Below, piece after piece: positions 8,357-16,840 of a DNA stretch of 64,000 bases (within the stretch, counting starts at the first letter, position 1; every line of letters starts with the position of its first letter). The DNA comes from Pseudomonas sp. BCA17 (GTDB taxonomy: Bacteria > Pseudomonadota > Gammaproteobacteria > Pseudomonadales > Pseudomonadaceae), in the NCBI RefSeq assembly GCF_004519405.1, contig NZ_SGWI01000004.1, positions 310,001 to 374,000 on the forward strand, written 5' to 3'. The notes beneath the pieces were generated by a model. The model searched no databases and was not told where the DNA came from. It saw nothing but the letters and a program-made list of their open reading frames with translations. Position numbers and translations under genes: made by a program.

Positions 8357-9115
8357 TCAAGAGCCTGCAGGGACGCTCATCCCTCCGTCTGCCATGACTA
8401 CGGCTCCTAAAATGTAAGACGCCCGCTCCGATGCCAGGAAGGCGACCACTTCTGCGATTTCCTCGGGCTGAGCGGCACGCTTGATGGGCGTTTTTTCGCC
8501 ATGCTGGGCTAGGAATCCAGGGCCGTCATCCACAACATCGTTCAAGATATTAGTAACCACATCCCCAGATCCGACCGCATTGACGCGAATGCCGTAGTCA
8601 ATGACCTCCAAGGCCAGCGTGCGCGTAAGCTGGGCCAGCGCTCCTTTTGAGGCGGTGTAGGCAGCAATCGTAGGGAACGCCTGGTAAGTAGCGTAGGAGG
8701 CGATGTTGACGATGGCCCCACTTCGATTCGGGATCATCGCCTTTACGGCTTCCCGAGCATGTAAAAATGCGGCGGTAACATTGACCGCCTGGATGCGCTC
8801 CCAGTCGTCACGTGTCATATCCACGACTAATTTGTTAATAATTATCCCAGCATTATTGACCAATATGTCCAAACGGCCGAAATGCGCTATCGCTGTAGCC
8901 ACTGCTGTTTCGGCAGCGCCATCCTGGGTGATATCCGCAATCAGCGGAATCAGGCCAGGTTTGGCGAGCTGCTCGACCGTCGGGCTTTTGTCTTCAGCGA
9001 CTACTTTAGCCCCACGCTCATGCAGCATCAGGGCGACAGCTCGACCAATTCCGCTAGCTGCACCGGTTACCAGAGCTACTCGACCCTCGAACTCACCACG
9101 CGTATCAGAAGCCAT
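8357..9115 (-). CDS. SDR-family NAD(P)-dependent oxidoreductase
   Basis: A 252-aa classical short-chain dehydrogenase. It shows the cofactor motif TGAASGIG (residues 17-24), the structural NNAG, and the catalytic S140, Y153 and K157 (YTASK). Motifs are complete, so it should be active; the substrate is unknown. I start at ATG 9115, where GGAG lies 6 bases upstream, rather than at the much longer frame that would begin at 9274. It diverges from an AraC regulator 225 bases away, the usual arrangement for a regulated catabolic dehydrogenase. It sits between two dusA scars. Confidence 0.92.
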   Translation of the reverse strand: MASDTRGEFEGRVALVTGAASGIGRAVALMLHERGAKVVAEDKSPTVEQLAKPGLIPLIADITQDGAAETAVATAIAHFGRLDILVNNAGIIINKLVVDMTRDDWERIQAVNVTAAFLHAREAVKAMIPNRSGAIVNIASYATYQAFPTIAAYTASKGALAQLTRTLALEVIDYGIRVNAVGSGDVVTNILNDVVDDGPGFLAQHGEKTPIKRAAQPEEIAEVVAFLASERASYILGAVVMADGGMSVPAGS

Positions 9116-9339
9116 CTCTATCTCCAAGGCAGGCGTCCAGCAGCAAGAACTGCCGCTGTAGACAACGTCACCTTCTCCTATCCGTGAGCTAGGATCTGAC
9201 GCGTTTTTGCCGAACTGTCGGGATTTTGCTATTTGTTGCCAGGTACCCTGTCCAACCATCGCCCGCGAAACCACGCCATGGAAAAATTCAGACAGCCAAT
9301 TCTTTCAACTCATCAGGAGCGTATTCCTGCCCATAAAAA

Positions 9340-10212
9340 ATGCCAGATTACCTGCCCGCTACCGCCCATCAGCCTATCGGCCAAAGCGTTAACTCTCAGG
9401 TGCAAGTACAAATATTCAGGCATCGAACCACCCTACAGAATCTAACGATCCCCGCCGTCGCAGAGCCATTGCTTGTTCTGGTCGTTTCAGGCGCTGCGAT
9501 TGTAGAAGAGCGCGTTGGGGAAGAAGATTGGATATCCAACGCCGTCACAACTGACGACTTTTTTCTGACGATGTCGCCCGTTCCCTATGAAATGCGATGG
9601 CAAACAGCAAGCGATGGGGGCTTTGAGGTAATACATGTCTATCTCAGCCAGGGGCTACTGGATCTTGCCGCTAGGGATGTATTTGCTGGCCATGGTGGGA
9701 CAATGAGGCTTCGGGAGGTATCAGGGGAGCGAGACGATGAAATCTCCAGACTCATGAGATCCCTCTATCACGAAATGACCTCAAGCGAACAAGCCAGCTC
9801 TTTGTATTTACAAGGAGTAGCCCAGGCGCTGGCCGTGCATTTAGTCCGAGGCTACGGGGACAGTATTGACTCGTCCACGCGCATGAATGCCTTGCCTGCT
9901 TACAAACTTCATAGGGCCATAGCCGCCATGCATGCTGGGCTGGATAGCGCGTTCAACTTAGGCAGGCTGTCCTCAGAAGCTAGCATGAGCATTTCGCATT
10001 TCAGTCGCATGTTCAGAAAGGCAACGGGACGTAGCCCTTCCCAGTACTTTATTCATATGCGAATGGAGGTGGCACGTCAGCTACTTCTGGAGTCCGATCT
10101 CAGCATCCTTAACGTCGCCCTCAACGTTGGATATGCAAGTCCGAGCCATTTCGCTCAAGTTTTCAGGCGTCATACCGGCGTAACACCGCGTGAGTACCGA
10201 CATCGCAGCTAA
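9340..10212 (+). CDS. AraC-family transcriptional regulator
   Basis: A 290-aa regulator. Residues about 20-170 form a cupin-like sensing part. The C-terminal 100 residues carry the double helix-turn-helix, with LGRLSSEASMSISHFSRMFRKATG and the second unit ILNVALNVGYASPSHFAQVFRRHTGVTPREYR. The promoter-binding half is fully typical. It most likely controls the divergent SDR gene through the shared spacer 9116-9339. The ribosome site is poorly placed (AGGAG near 9314), so the start is uncertain. Confidence 0.88.
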   Translation: MPDYLPATAHQPIGQSVNSQVQVQIFRHRTTLQNLTIPAVAEPLLVLVVSGAAIVEERVGEEDWISNAVTTDDFFLTMSPVPYEMRWQTASDGGFEVIHVYLSQGLLDLAARDVFAGHGGTMRLREVSGERDDEISRLMRSLYHEMTSSEQASSLYLQGVAQALAVHLVRGYGDSIDSSTRMNALPAYKLHRAIAAMHAGLDSAFNLGRLSSEASMSISHFSRMFRKATGRSPSQYFIHMRMEVARQLLLESDLSILNVALNVGYASPSHFAQVFRRHTGVTPREYRHRS

Positions 10213-10261
10213 GTTCAGATAGATACCCGCGTCGCACTATCAACACCCAGCCCCCTCTGAA

Positions 10262-10384
10262 CCATTCCTGATCAACAGCCCCCCTTCGCATTCTCCATCC
10301 CAGATTCCAATGCCCTCAGTCATAGCTCAACCGCAAACCCTCTCCCGCCGCTTCACCGTCGCCATCATGAAGGATTGGATATAG
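10262..10384 (+). pseudogene. dusA: dusA 5'-end duplicate, displaced original start
   Basis: About 115 bases align with 14419-14525, covering the dusA upstream region, start codon and first codons. The frame from ATG 10310 contains LSRRFTVAIMKDWI and stops after 24 codons; intact DusA reads LSRRFSVAPMMDWT. The match includes TCTCCCGCCGCTTC (10341-10354). The similarity ends at the DusA tryptophan codon, as expected if an element integrated there and supplied a new 5' end to the gene now at 14466. Confidence 0.8.
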
Positions 10385-10432
10385 TCCTCAAAACCACTAG
10401 CTCTGCTATCGAGCACTGATAGATCAGTCTCA

Positions 10433-10461
10433 TAGTAAATTCTAAGCAAGCATAAATTTGG
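10433..10461. repeat. element-end repeat, copy 2
   Basis: AAGCAAGCATAAATTTGG (10444-10461) pairs with 8214-8231; see copy 1. It is followed directly by the promoter-like sequence and 45-aa ORF. Confidence 0.6.
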
Positions 10462-10504
10462 TAGACCCCTGCTATGCTTAGCCGTTCTCGATGAGGTAGT
10501 ACAC

Positions 10505-10642
10505 ATGCCAGATGATTATTCACTCTCGGATTTGCTTGAACGAAGACCGAAGAAAGTTTTCAGAATCGAACGATTCAAGAACATTAAAGTAAAGGTGTGC
10601 AACGTCAACATAGACGTCATCCAGTCAAGCCTTATTATATAG
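10505..10642 (+). CDS. 45-aa protein of unknown function at element end
   Basis: ATG 10505 to TAG 10642. GAGG (10493-10496) lies 8 bases upstream, and an extended -10 TGCTATGCT (10470-10478) precedes it, so expression is plausible. The protein is highly charged (LLERRPKKVFRIERFKNIKV) with no membrane segment. A truncated relative lies at 2837. I do not recognise a family. Its place next to a dusA scar suggests that it is a marker gene of the integrated element, perhaps regulatory. It ends 10 bases before the stop of the convergent cyclase gene. Confidence 0.5.
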   Translation: MPDDYSLSDLLERRPKKVFRIERFKNIKVKVCNVNIDVIQSSLII

Positions 10643-10652
10643 TCGCAAGAAG

Positions 10653-11672
10653 CTACGGCCCGATCCGTTTGCCGTTCTGAAACACCCTATCCTTGCCATC
10701 ATGTTTGGCTTTATACATATTAATATCTGCGCATTTAAGCACTGCTGACATGTCTGATATTGCCGAAAATTGCGCGATACCCGCGCTACAGGTATATTGA
10801 TGTGGAGGCAAGACACTGCAACGAATGTTTGCTAATAAGTGCATTGCATATTCATGCGCAACGGCGTCATCGTCGCCCAATAGTAAGACACCGAACTCTT
10901 CGCCACCGATCCGCCCAACACTGTGGCTGCCCGGGGTAAGTTTCAGGCAAGACGCCATAGCGCATAAGATCTTATCCCCAATATCGTGACCGTACTGATC
11001 GTTCTTCTGCTTAAAGCTATCGATATCCAACATAATAAAATAGCCGCTGCGACCTTCTGCCAATGAGCGTTGAAAGGTATCCATGAAGGCACGCCGGTTA
11101 AGTATAGAGGTAAGAAAATCCGTCTCCGCCAATGCTCTGAATTCACTTTCTTTCAAAAGTATTGAACGCATGCTTCTCAAATAGGTAAAACTAAGTGTAA
11201 CGCCAATAAACATGGAAGCGATGCTAAAAATGCCCAGATAAATCCCGAGCCCACTATACAAACCGAGATCGAGTGAGGGCCACATTACTGCCCAAACCAG
11301 CACTGCGGACAATAAATAATCTTGCACCGCAACAAATAAAATGGCGCTACTCACTACGATAATTACAGCAAGCGGAAGTGCGAAGATGCGCAACTCAATA
11401 TGTGCGGCAATAACATGCCCAAAACCTAATGACAACAAAAAAATATATACACCGCCGAATACTCTCCACACCCAAAAATAAGCGGTTTTACAGTGGATAT
11501 TCCAGACCAATAACAGAGTGATTGTAACCGTAATATTTGGCAGATCCAGCGTGGTCATAGGATCAATCAACAAAACAACTATCCAAGCAACCAGCCCCAC
11601 CAATTCAATCTTGGTAACTGCGGGTGATAGTAGCGTTCGCATTCTTGATCTGATCTTGAAAATCACCGGCAT
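10653..11672 (-). CDS. membrane diguanylate cyclase (GGEEF)
   Basis: A 339-aa protein predicted to make cyclic di-GMP from GTP. The first 160 residues contain about six hydrophobic segments, an MHYT/MASE-like but unassigned sensor. The GGDEF domain follows: DFLTSILNRRAF, LDIDSFKQKND and the active-site GGEEF. No RxxD inhibitory site is visible five residues before it. I chose ATG 11672, which has GGAG six bases upstream, over a GTG at 11696. It lies 177 bases downstream of a BdlA-like gene on the same strand, suggesting a c-di-GMP module on the islet. Confidence 0.9.
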   Translation of the reverse strand: MPVIFKIRSRMRTLLSPAVTKIELVGLVAWIVVLLIDPMTTLDLPNITVTITLLLVWNIHCKTAYFWVWRVFGGVYIFLLSLGFGHVIAAHIELRIFALPLAVIIVVSSAILFVAVQDYLLSAVLVWAVMWPSLDLGLYSGLGIYLGIFSIASMFIGVTLSFTYLRSMRSILLKESEFRALAETDFLTSILNRRAFMDTFQRSLAEGRSGYFIMLDIDSFKQKNDQYGHDIGDKILCAMASCLKLTPGSHSVGRIGGEEFGVLLLGDDDAVAHEYAMHLLANIRCSVLPPHQYTCSAGIAQFSAISDMSAVLKCADINMYKAKHDGKDRVFQNGKRIGP

Positions 11673-11849
11673 CCTAAACTCCGCTTTCGAAACCACCTGG
11701 ATATTTCAATGTCAGGGCCAGAGCTCATCCATGACGCAGATTTTTCTCTACTACTGTCGATCTTATTAATCTGAAAAAGAATGCATGTAACAATCGCGGT
11801 GCCTGCAATCTATGAAACAGTAAGAATTAATGCGAGGAACACAAAAAAT

Positions 11850-13118
11850 TCAATCCAGGTCGCTGGTGACCCTACCAATTGCTTTCACGACTTGCTCAGC
11901 GCCAAACTGGATAGCCGCCATTGCCATGCGTGCCTGCTCGGATAACTCCAGCAAAACGTCGGCTTGGTCCCTGCTACACTGAACGCGCAACGCGGCTTGA
12001 CCAGCAAATTCACGATTTTGCAGGACCACGCCTGTAATCTCTTGCGTTGCTAAACTGGTGCGGCCGGCGAGTTTGCGCACTTCATCCGCCACTACCGCAA
12101 AACCTCGCCCGTGCTCACCTGCGCGTGCGGCTTCTATAGCAGCGTTAAGCGCTAAAAGATTGGTCTGGGTGGCAATGGACCCAATGGTATCAACTATAGA
12201 ACCGATCAACTGCGACTGCGATTCAAGAGCGGTCATGCTTTCGGTCACTGAGGCCATCTGTTGCGCAATAGTTTGCATACCGCGAATCGAATCGGCGACC
12301 AGATCGATGCCTCTTTTAGCTTTTACGTCGGTATCCAACGACACGTCGTAAGCCATAGTAGCGGCTTGCTTGACTCCTTCGGCTTTCTCAACTTGCTCGG
12401 TCACCACGCTGGCGAATTTGGCTATTTTATAAATCCGGCCGGAAGCGTCCTTGATGGGATTGTAAGTGGCCTCCAACCACACCACTTTTCCGCCTTTATC
12501 AACCCTGCAAAAGCGCCCGGCGTGAAAAACACCTCTGTTTAGTGTTTTCCAGAACTCGGAGTAGTGCGCCGAAGCCACGTCCTGCGCCAAGCAGAAAATA
12601 CGGTGATGCTTGCCCTGTAATTCCGCAGCGCTATACCCCATAGCTTGTACGAAAGACTCGTTGGCATGAACGACCTCACCTGCAAGGTTGAATTGAATTA
12701 TCGCCATTGAACGATTCAGCGCGCTAAATATTTCTATGGCGTCCTGTTCGTCCCGCGCCAGGGGGGGCGCGACAATGCCGTAGCCTTGGAACGTTCGGTT
12801 CGCCGCTTTGACCCAACCGATACTAAGTGCAACAGTGCAGCCATCGGCGGCGCGATAGAGTTGCTGATCTATAGCGCATAGGCTCGGAGCGAATTTTCTT
12901 TGCGGATCATTTGAGATGTCGCTCACTGCCATGCTCGACAGACTTTCCAAAGAATACCCTAGCGTCTCTGCAAATCGCTGATTGGCCGAAATAATTCGCC
13001 CAGCTCCATCAACATGTATTGAGAGAAAGACCGAATCGATGCCGGCGAGCGTACCGAGCAACTCCGTTAGTTTCCCTTGATGTTCAAACAGAGCATTCTT
13101 GACTCGACGATTAAACAT
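11850..13118 (-). CDS. BdlA-like PAS-PAS methyl-accepting protein
   Basis: A 422-aa soluble chemoreceptor-like protein with no membrane segment. PAS domain 1 is at about 30-110 (GRIISANQRFAETLGYS), PAS 2 at about 140-235 (GEVVHANESFVQAMGYSAAEL), and the signalling hairpin at about 250-422 with the conserved tip TNLLALNAAIEAARAGEHGRGFAVVADEVRKLA. This is the layout and length of P. aeruginosa BdlA, which links c-di-GMP and biofilm dispersal. No C-terminal CheR-binding pentapeptide is seen. ATG 13118 is preferred to an upstream TTG; the ribosome site is weak. A cyclase gene follows, which fits a c-di-GMP role. Confidence 0.85.
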   Translation of the reverse strand: MFNRRVKNALFEHQGKLTELLGTLAGIDSVFLSIHVDGAGRIISANQRFAETLGYSLESLSSMAVSDISNDPQRKFAPSLCAIDQQLYRAADGCTVALSIGWVKAANRTFQGYGIVAPPLARDEQDAIEIFSALNRSMAIIQFNLAGEVVHANESFVQAMGYSAAELQGKHHRIFCLAQDVASAHYSEFWKTLNRGVFHAGRFCRVDKGGKVVWLEATYNPIKDASGRIYKIAKFASVVTEQVEKAEGVKQAATMAYDVSLDTDVKAKRGIDLVADSIRGMQTIAQQMASVTESMTALESQSQLIGSIVDTIGSIATQTNLLALNAAIEAARAGEHGRGFAVVADEVRKLAGRTSLATQEITGVVLQNREFAGQAALRVQCSRDQADVLLELSEQARMAMAAIQFGAEQVVKAIGRVTSDLD

Positions 13119-13227
13119 ACTGACATCCGGTAGGAGCGAGCGCAAAAAAGGACAGTTTTATGTACATATTTTTCTAGAGAGCGAATTAAAAATAATGCAT
13201 CTTCATCAGGTTCACACCCTAAAAACT

Positions 13228-14103
13228 TCAGATATCAACAGAATTACTCTCATCCTCGTACTCAGCAACGCCTAATTCCATACTTACCCGAGAAACCGAA
13301 AAACATATTGACATGGCCCGCCTCATCAGCTCGACAAATGCCGGGCTCAACTCTATTAGCCGCTTATTACATTTGAAGTAACCTTGTAACTCTCCCTCTT
13401 TGATCATGCGTTGCATGTGGGTTTTTGACACGCCCAAGTTCGACGAAATTTGAACATAGGACGAGACGTTGTAACCGGTTTCCAGCGATCCGTTTCGCAG
13501 GGCATCGGTATAAAGCGCAAGCATTGGCAAGTGACCGCCGTCCCGATTGAGAATCCATTTTGCTTCAGGGAGCATCTTATCGAGCAGCAAATCTGATTCA
13601 AGAATTTTGGCAAACCCACGAGCAAAAACCCGTAATAAATTCGCTGACCTTTCTAATCCCGACAACGAACTATTGTACGGAGAGATCATCTGCGCAGGCA
13701 GTAAGTACGACTTGATCAACTGCGTGGCATCGCACAACGTCTTATCCGTAGGTTGAAAACTACGCTGGCGTCCATCCTGAACGTGTAGCTGAACGTCCAT
13801 ATAGCCACTTAAAACCAAAAATGAGAAATAAGTATCCAGACTGTTGCGAGACATATAACCTCGCCTCTGGCAAAAAGCTTTTACTGTCGACAAGGGGACT
13901 TTTTCATCTTTATAGCTAAAACTCAGCAAAGATAGGGCCACCATGAACCTGTCATACTTTAAAAGATTCTTATAGAAAAAAGGCTTTTCTCGATAGCTTT
14001 TCATTATCAAATCAAAATGCAGAAGAATAGCTTCGTCTATATAGACTTGTGTCATCTCGAAACTGGTCTCTTTCAAACGCTCAAGCAGATCAGTTATGTT
14101 CAT
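13228..14103 (-). CDS. unknown protein with two winged-helix-like segments
   Basis: A 291-aa protein that I do not recognise. Two segments resemble winged helix-turn-helix units: about 72-108 (VPLSTVKAFCQRRGYMSRNSLDTYFSFLVLSGYMDV) and about 215-250 (VSSYVQISSNLGVSKTHMQRMIKEGELQGYFK). It has no signal or membrane segment. A DNA-binding regulator is possible (inference). It is the first of three same-strand genes running into the BdlA-like and cyclase genes (gap 109 bases), so it may control them. The codon and base use is AT-rich compared with the core genes, consistent with transfer. Confidence 0.7.
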   Translation of the reverse strand: MNITDLLERLKETSFEMTQVYIDEAILLHFDLIMKSYREKPFFYKNLLKYDRFMVALSLLSFSYKDEKVPLSTVKAFCQRRGYMSRNSLDTYFSFLVLSGYMDVQLHVQDGRQRSFQPTDKTLCDATQLIKSYLLPAQMISPYNSSLSGLERSANLLRVFARGFAKILESDLLLDKMLPEAKWILNRDGGHLPMLALYTDALRNGSLETGYNVSSYVQISSNLGVSKTHMQRMIKEGELQGYFKCNKRLIELSPAFVELMRRAMSICFSVSRVSMELGVAEYEDESNSVDI

Positions 14104-14465
14104 CTAACCTAAACGACCTCTTCACACTAACCAGATAGTTACAAATCGCAATTTTCGTAGTATATACATATTCCAACAGTTGGCTGATTCACCCCAAAAA
14201 TGTTTTATGGCCTGGATCGCCTCAAGCACGTTAGGCTGAGCGCGCGTCAGATCGATTTCCTATCGGCGGAGTGCTGTCTATCGAAGGAAGGGCTATATAG
14301 GGGGCAGATCACGATATCTGAGGCAATGGCCGGTTTCTGATCGTCGGTATATTTCATCCGTTAACGTTACGTGCGATATGGTCAGGAGCGCTTCACACCT
14401 CCCCGACACCCAAGACCCATCCCTGATAAACTGCGCCCCATTCGCCTCGCTGACTCAGATTCCCC
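14104..14465. other. right-hand junction region before dusA
   Basis: About 360 bases without a gene. The first half is AT-rich. From about 14419 it aligns with 10262-10384, so it contains the reconstituted dusA upstream region. No integrase or other gene remnant was recognised. Confidence 0.55.
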
Positions 14466-15452
14466 ATGCCCCTACAAACCGCTCCCCTCTCCCGCCGCTT
14501 CTCCGTCGCCCCGATGATGGACTGGACCGATCGCCATTGCCGCTACTTCCTGCGCCTGCTCTCCAAGCACGCCCTGCTCTACACCGAGATGGTCACCACT
14601 GGCGCGATCCTCCACGGCGATCACGAGCGCTTTCTGCGCCACAACGAAGCCGAGCACCCGCTTGCCCTCCAATTGGGTGGCAGCGTTCCGGCCGACCTGG
14701 CGGCGTGCGCGCGTATGGCGGAGGCTGCCGGTTACGATGAGGTGAACCTGAACGTCGGCTGCCCCAGCGACCGCGTCCAGAACAACATGATCGGCGCGAT
14801 TCTGATGGCTCACCCTGCGCTGGTGGCCGATTGTGTGAAGGCGATGCGTGATGCGGTGTCGATTCCGGTGACGGTGAAGCATCGCATCGGGATCAATGGG
14901 CGGGACAGTTATGCCGAGTTGTGTGATTTTGTTGGCACGGTGAGGGATGCGGGGTGCACCAGTTTTACGGTGCATGCGCGGATTGCGATTCTGGAGGGGT
15001 TGTCGCCGAAGGAGAACCGCGACATTCCACCATTGCGCTATGACGTGGCCGCGCAGTTGAAGCGGGACTTCCCGGAGTTGGAGATTAATCTCAACGGCGG
15101 CATCAAGACGTTGGAGCAGTGCCATGAGCATTTGCAGACGTTTGATGGCGTGATGCTGGGGCGGGAGGCTTATCACAATCCGTATTTGCTGGCGGAGGTG
15201 GATCAGCAGTTGTTTGGCAGTGAGGCGCCGGTGATCAGCCGGGCGCAGGCGTTGGCGCAGTTGCGCCCGTATATCGCTGAGCATTTGGCCAGCGGCGGGA
15301 CGATGCACCATATTACGCGGCATGTGCTGGGGCTGGGCACCGGGTTCCCGGGGGCGCGCAAGTTCAGGCAGTTGTTGTCGGTGGATATTCATAAGGCGGC
15401 TGACCCGCTGGCTTTGCTGGATCAGGCTGGGGAATTGTTGGAGGGGCGGTGA
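14466..15452 (+). CDS. dusA: tRNA-dihydrouridine synthase A
   Basis: A 328-aa flavoenzyme that reduces uridine at positions 20/20a in the tRNA D-loop. It has the FMN barrel hallmarks: SVAPMMDWTDRHCRYF near the N-terminus, the catalytic Cys in LNVGCPSDRVQNN, VKHRIGI, FTVHARIAILEGLSPKENR, LNGGI and GVMLGREAY. Length and motifs are normal, so the gene is functional in spite of past insertions at its start. No strong ribosome site is visible before ATG 14466. Its first codons and upstream DNA are duplicated at 10262-10384, which marks it as the target of integrating elements; dusA is a known island target in Proteobacteria. Confidence 0.97.
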   Translation: MPLQTAPLSRRFSVAPMMDWTDRHCRYFLRLLSKHALLYTEMVTTGAILHGDHERFLRHNEAEHPLALQLGGSVPADLAACARMAEAAGYDEVNLNVGCPSDRVQNNMIGAILMAHPALVADCVKAMRDAVSIPVTVKHRIGINGRDSYAELCDFVGTVRDAGCTSFTVHARIAILEGLSPKENRDIPPLRYDVAAQLKRDFPELEINLNGGIKTLEQCHEHLQTFDGVMLGREAYHNPYLLAEVDQQLFGSEAPVISRAQALAQLRPYIAEHLASGGTMHHITRHVLGLGTGFPGARKFRQLLSVDIHKAADPLALLDQAGELLEGR

Positions 15453-15500
15453 TTGGTTAGCGGCTGGGGATCAGTTGGTTTTGGATTGACGGACACATTG

Positions 15501-15530
15501 CTATCGGGGCAAGCCCCCGCCCACATTTGG
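15501..15530. repeat. single REP element
   Basis: CGGGGCAAGCCCCCGCCCAC with flanking CTAT and ATTTGG is a Pseudomonas REP unit in the space between dusA and a convergent gene. Confidence 0.6.
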
Positions 15531-15668
15531 ATTTATGTATCTCAGCAAGGCAGCGGTGGCTGTGAGGCTGTCATCGCAGGCAAGCTAGCCCTTGCAATTT
15601 GAGCGGTGGCCTAGCCTGGGCAAGTGCGAGGGCGCGGCATACGCTGCCGGCCCTTGCTGCAATGTTGC

Positions 15669-16415
15669 TTAGTTCTCCGGCACTGTTCCTTTGGGAACAG
15701 TTACCCATTGGTCGGTGTCGCGGTTATACTTTTTCCAATCTTTCTCGGTTCTAACCTTGCGGTATAGCGTGCTGAATGTTGTGCCGCCTAGAATTTGAAA
15801 TTGAACTTCGCCGCCTGGTGTTTTGCAGTTAACCAACCCCAGAATGGGGGAATTCGGGTTCACTTGTAGTGCATACACTGCATTCCCAAAGGTTCCGGTG
15901 GTGGCGTAGTCCAATGCAAAACTCACGAACTGGCTTTTCGGGGTGTCGCTGGACTGTAATGCGAGCAGTCGCATTGTCGTGAAGGTGGCACCGTTAAAAC
16001 CCAGCGCATGCAAGTCAGGCCCATCGATGGCCCAGTACTCTTGGGGTGTGCCGCCAACTTTGACGTTTTTATCCAGGTCATTCTGAGCCTTGGAATAGAT
16101 CACCCCGGCCTTGAGCTTCTGGACATGCCAATTGTTGGTGTCTGCGTTTTCATACGCGCGGTACACCCAGGTGGCAGGCGCCGTCACTCTGGAATCAGTG
16201 ATCTTCCCGCCATAGGTCGAGGTCAGTTCATTTTCCTTCTCGAGGGTACGACTGCCTATCGGTTTGCTGGCTTTGGCGGTGGCAATGATATCGCTCATCT
16301 CCTGGTTATCGTAGCAACCGGCGGTGAGGGCTTGCTGCACTGTTACATCGGCAAATACCACCGTTGAACATATAAAGCCCATGGCAGCGACTAGCGTTGA
16401 TACATTCCATTTCAT
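15669..16415 (-). CDS. secreted protein of unknown function
   Basis: A 248-aa protein with a clear signal peptide (STLVAAMGFICSTVVFADV, cleavage near VFA). I do not recognise the mature domain; it has isolated Cys residues (AGCYDN, VNCKTPG) that might form a disulphide and many aromatic residues. ATG 16415 has AAGGAG seven bases upstream; the GTG at 16418 is not preferred. It is transcribed towards dusA and divergently from tal. It stands alone, with no partner gene. Possible horizontal acquisition next to dusA cannot be excluded. Confidence 0.75.
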   Translation of the reverse strand: MKWNVSTLVAAMGFICSTVVFADVTVQQALTAGCYDNQEMSDIIATAKASKPIGSRTLEKENELTSTYGGKITDSRVTAPATWVYRAYENADTNNWHVQKLKAGVIYSKAQNDLDKNVKVGGTPQEYWAIDGPDLHALGFNGATFTTMRLLALQSSDTPKSQFVSFALDYATTGTFGNAVYALQVNPNSPILGLVNCKTPGGEVQFQILGGTTFSTLYRKVRTEKDWKKYNRDTDQWVTVPKGTVPEN

Positions 16416-16840
16416 CACGTCTCTCCTTTACTTTTTCACTGGCGGACAAGCAGATAATTAATGGGAAGGCACACACGCACTTCGCCGCGGACAATTAAGT
16501 CATCAGAGTTTTTATCGGCGTATTCAGCGTCTGCGATTCAGGTATAGCACAAGCAAAAACAGCAACAAGCAAACTTATAAGAAATAAAGTTTTCACAACT
16601 TCAAAGTATTGAATTCAGCTATTTAAATTGGCTTAAAATTGACTTAAAGGCTGAGGCATAGCCTGCGGTCACTCCGGTTGAACCTACCACCGGTTTTGCC
16701 CTCCTATTGATCAGCAAGGCCGGTCATTCAAACGGCTGTTTTCAGGTTATCGCCCTCGCAAACGCTCGAACACGTTTGCGCCCTTGAGCGCCTGCCGGTG
16801 CTCGGGTAATGTCACCAGACCCATAGGACAGAGCACGCCC
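16416..16840. other. divergent intergenic region before tal
   Basis: About 425 bases. The middle part is AT-rich (16540-16660) and must hold the promoters for the secreted protein and tal. CCGGT...ACCGG (about 16675-16695) followed by TTTT forms a short hairpin. No gene was recognised. Confidence 0.5.

Larger units (their letters stand above)
10213..10504. other. intergenic region holding dusA scar and element end
   Basis: Contains the dusA 5' remnant (10262-10384), the element-end repeat (10433-10461) and an extended -10 element TGCTATGCT (10470-10478) ahead of the 45-aa ORF. Confidence 0.6.

Noticed and set aside
7861..14465. Integrase or transposase gene for the dusA elements
   Set aside because: None of the frames in this stretch shows a tyrosine recombinase or transposase motif.
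14378..14740. 120-codon plus-strand frame overlapping the dusA start
   Set aside because: Out of frame with dusA; Pro/Arg-rich shadow.
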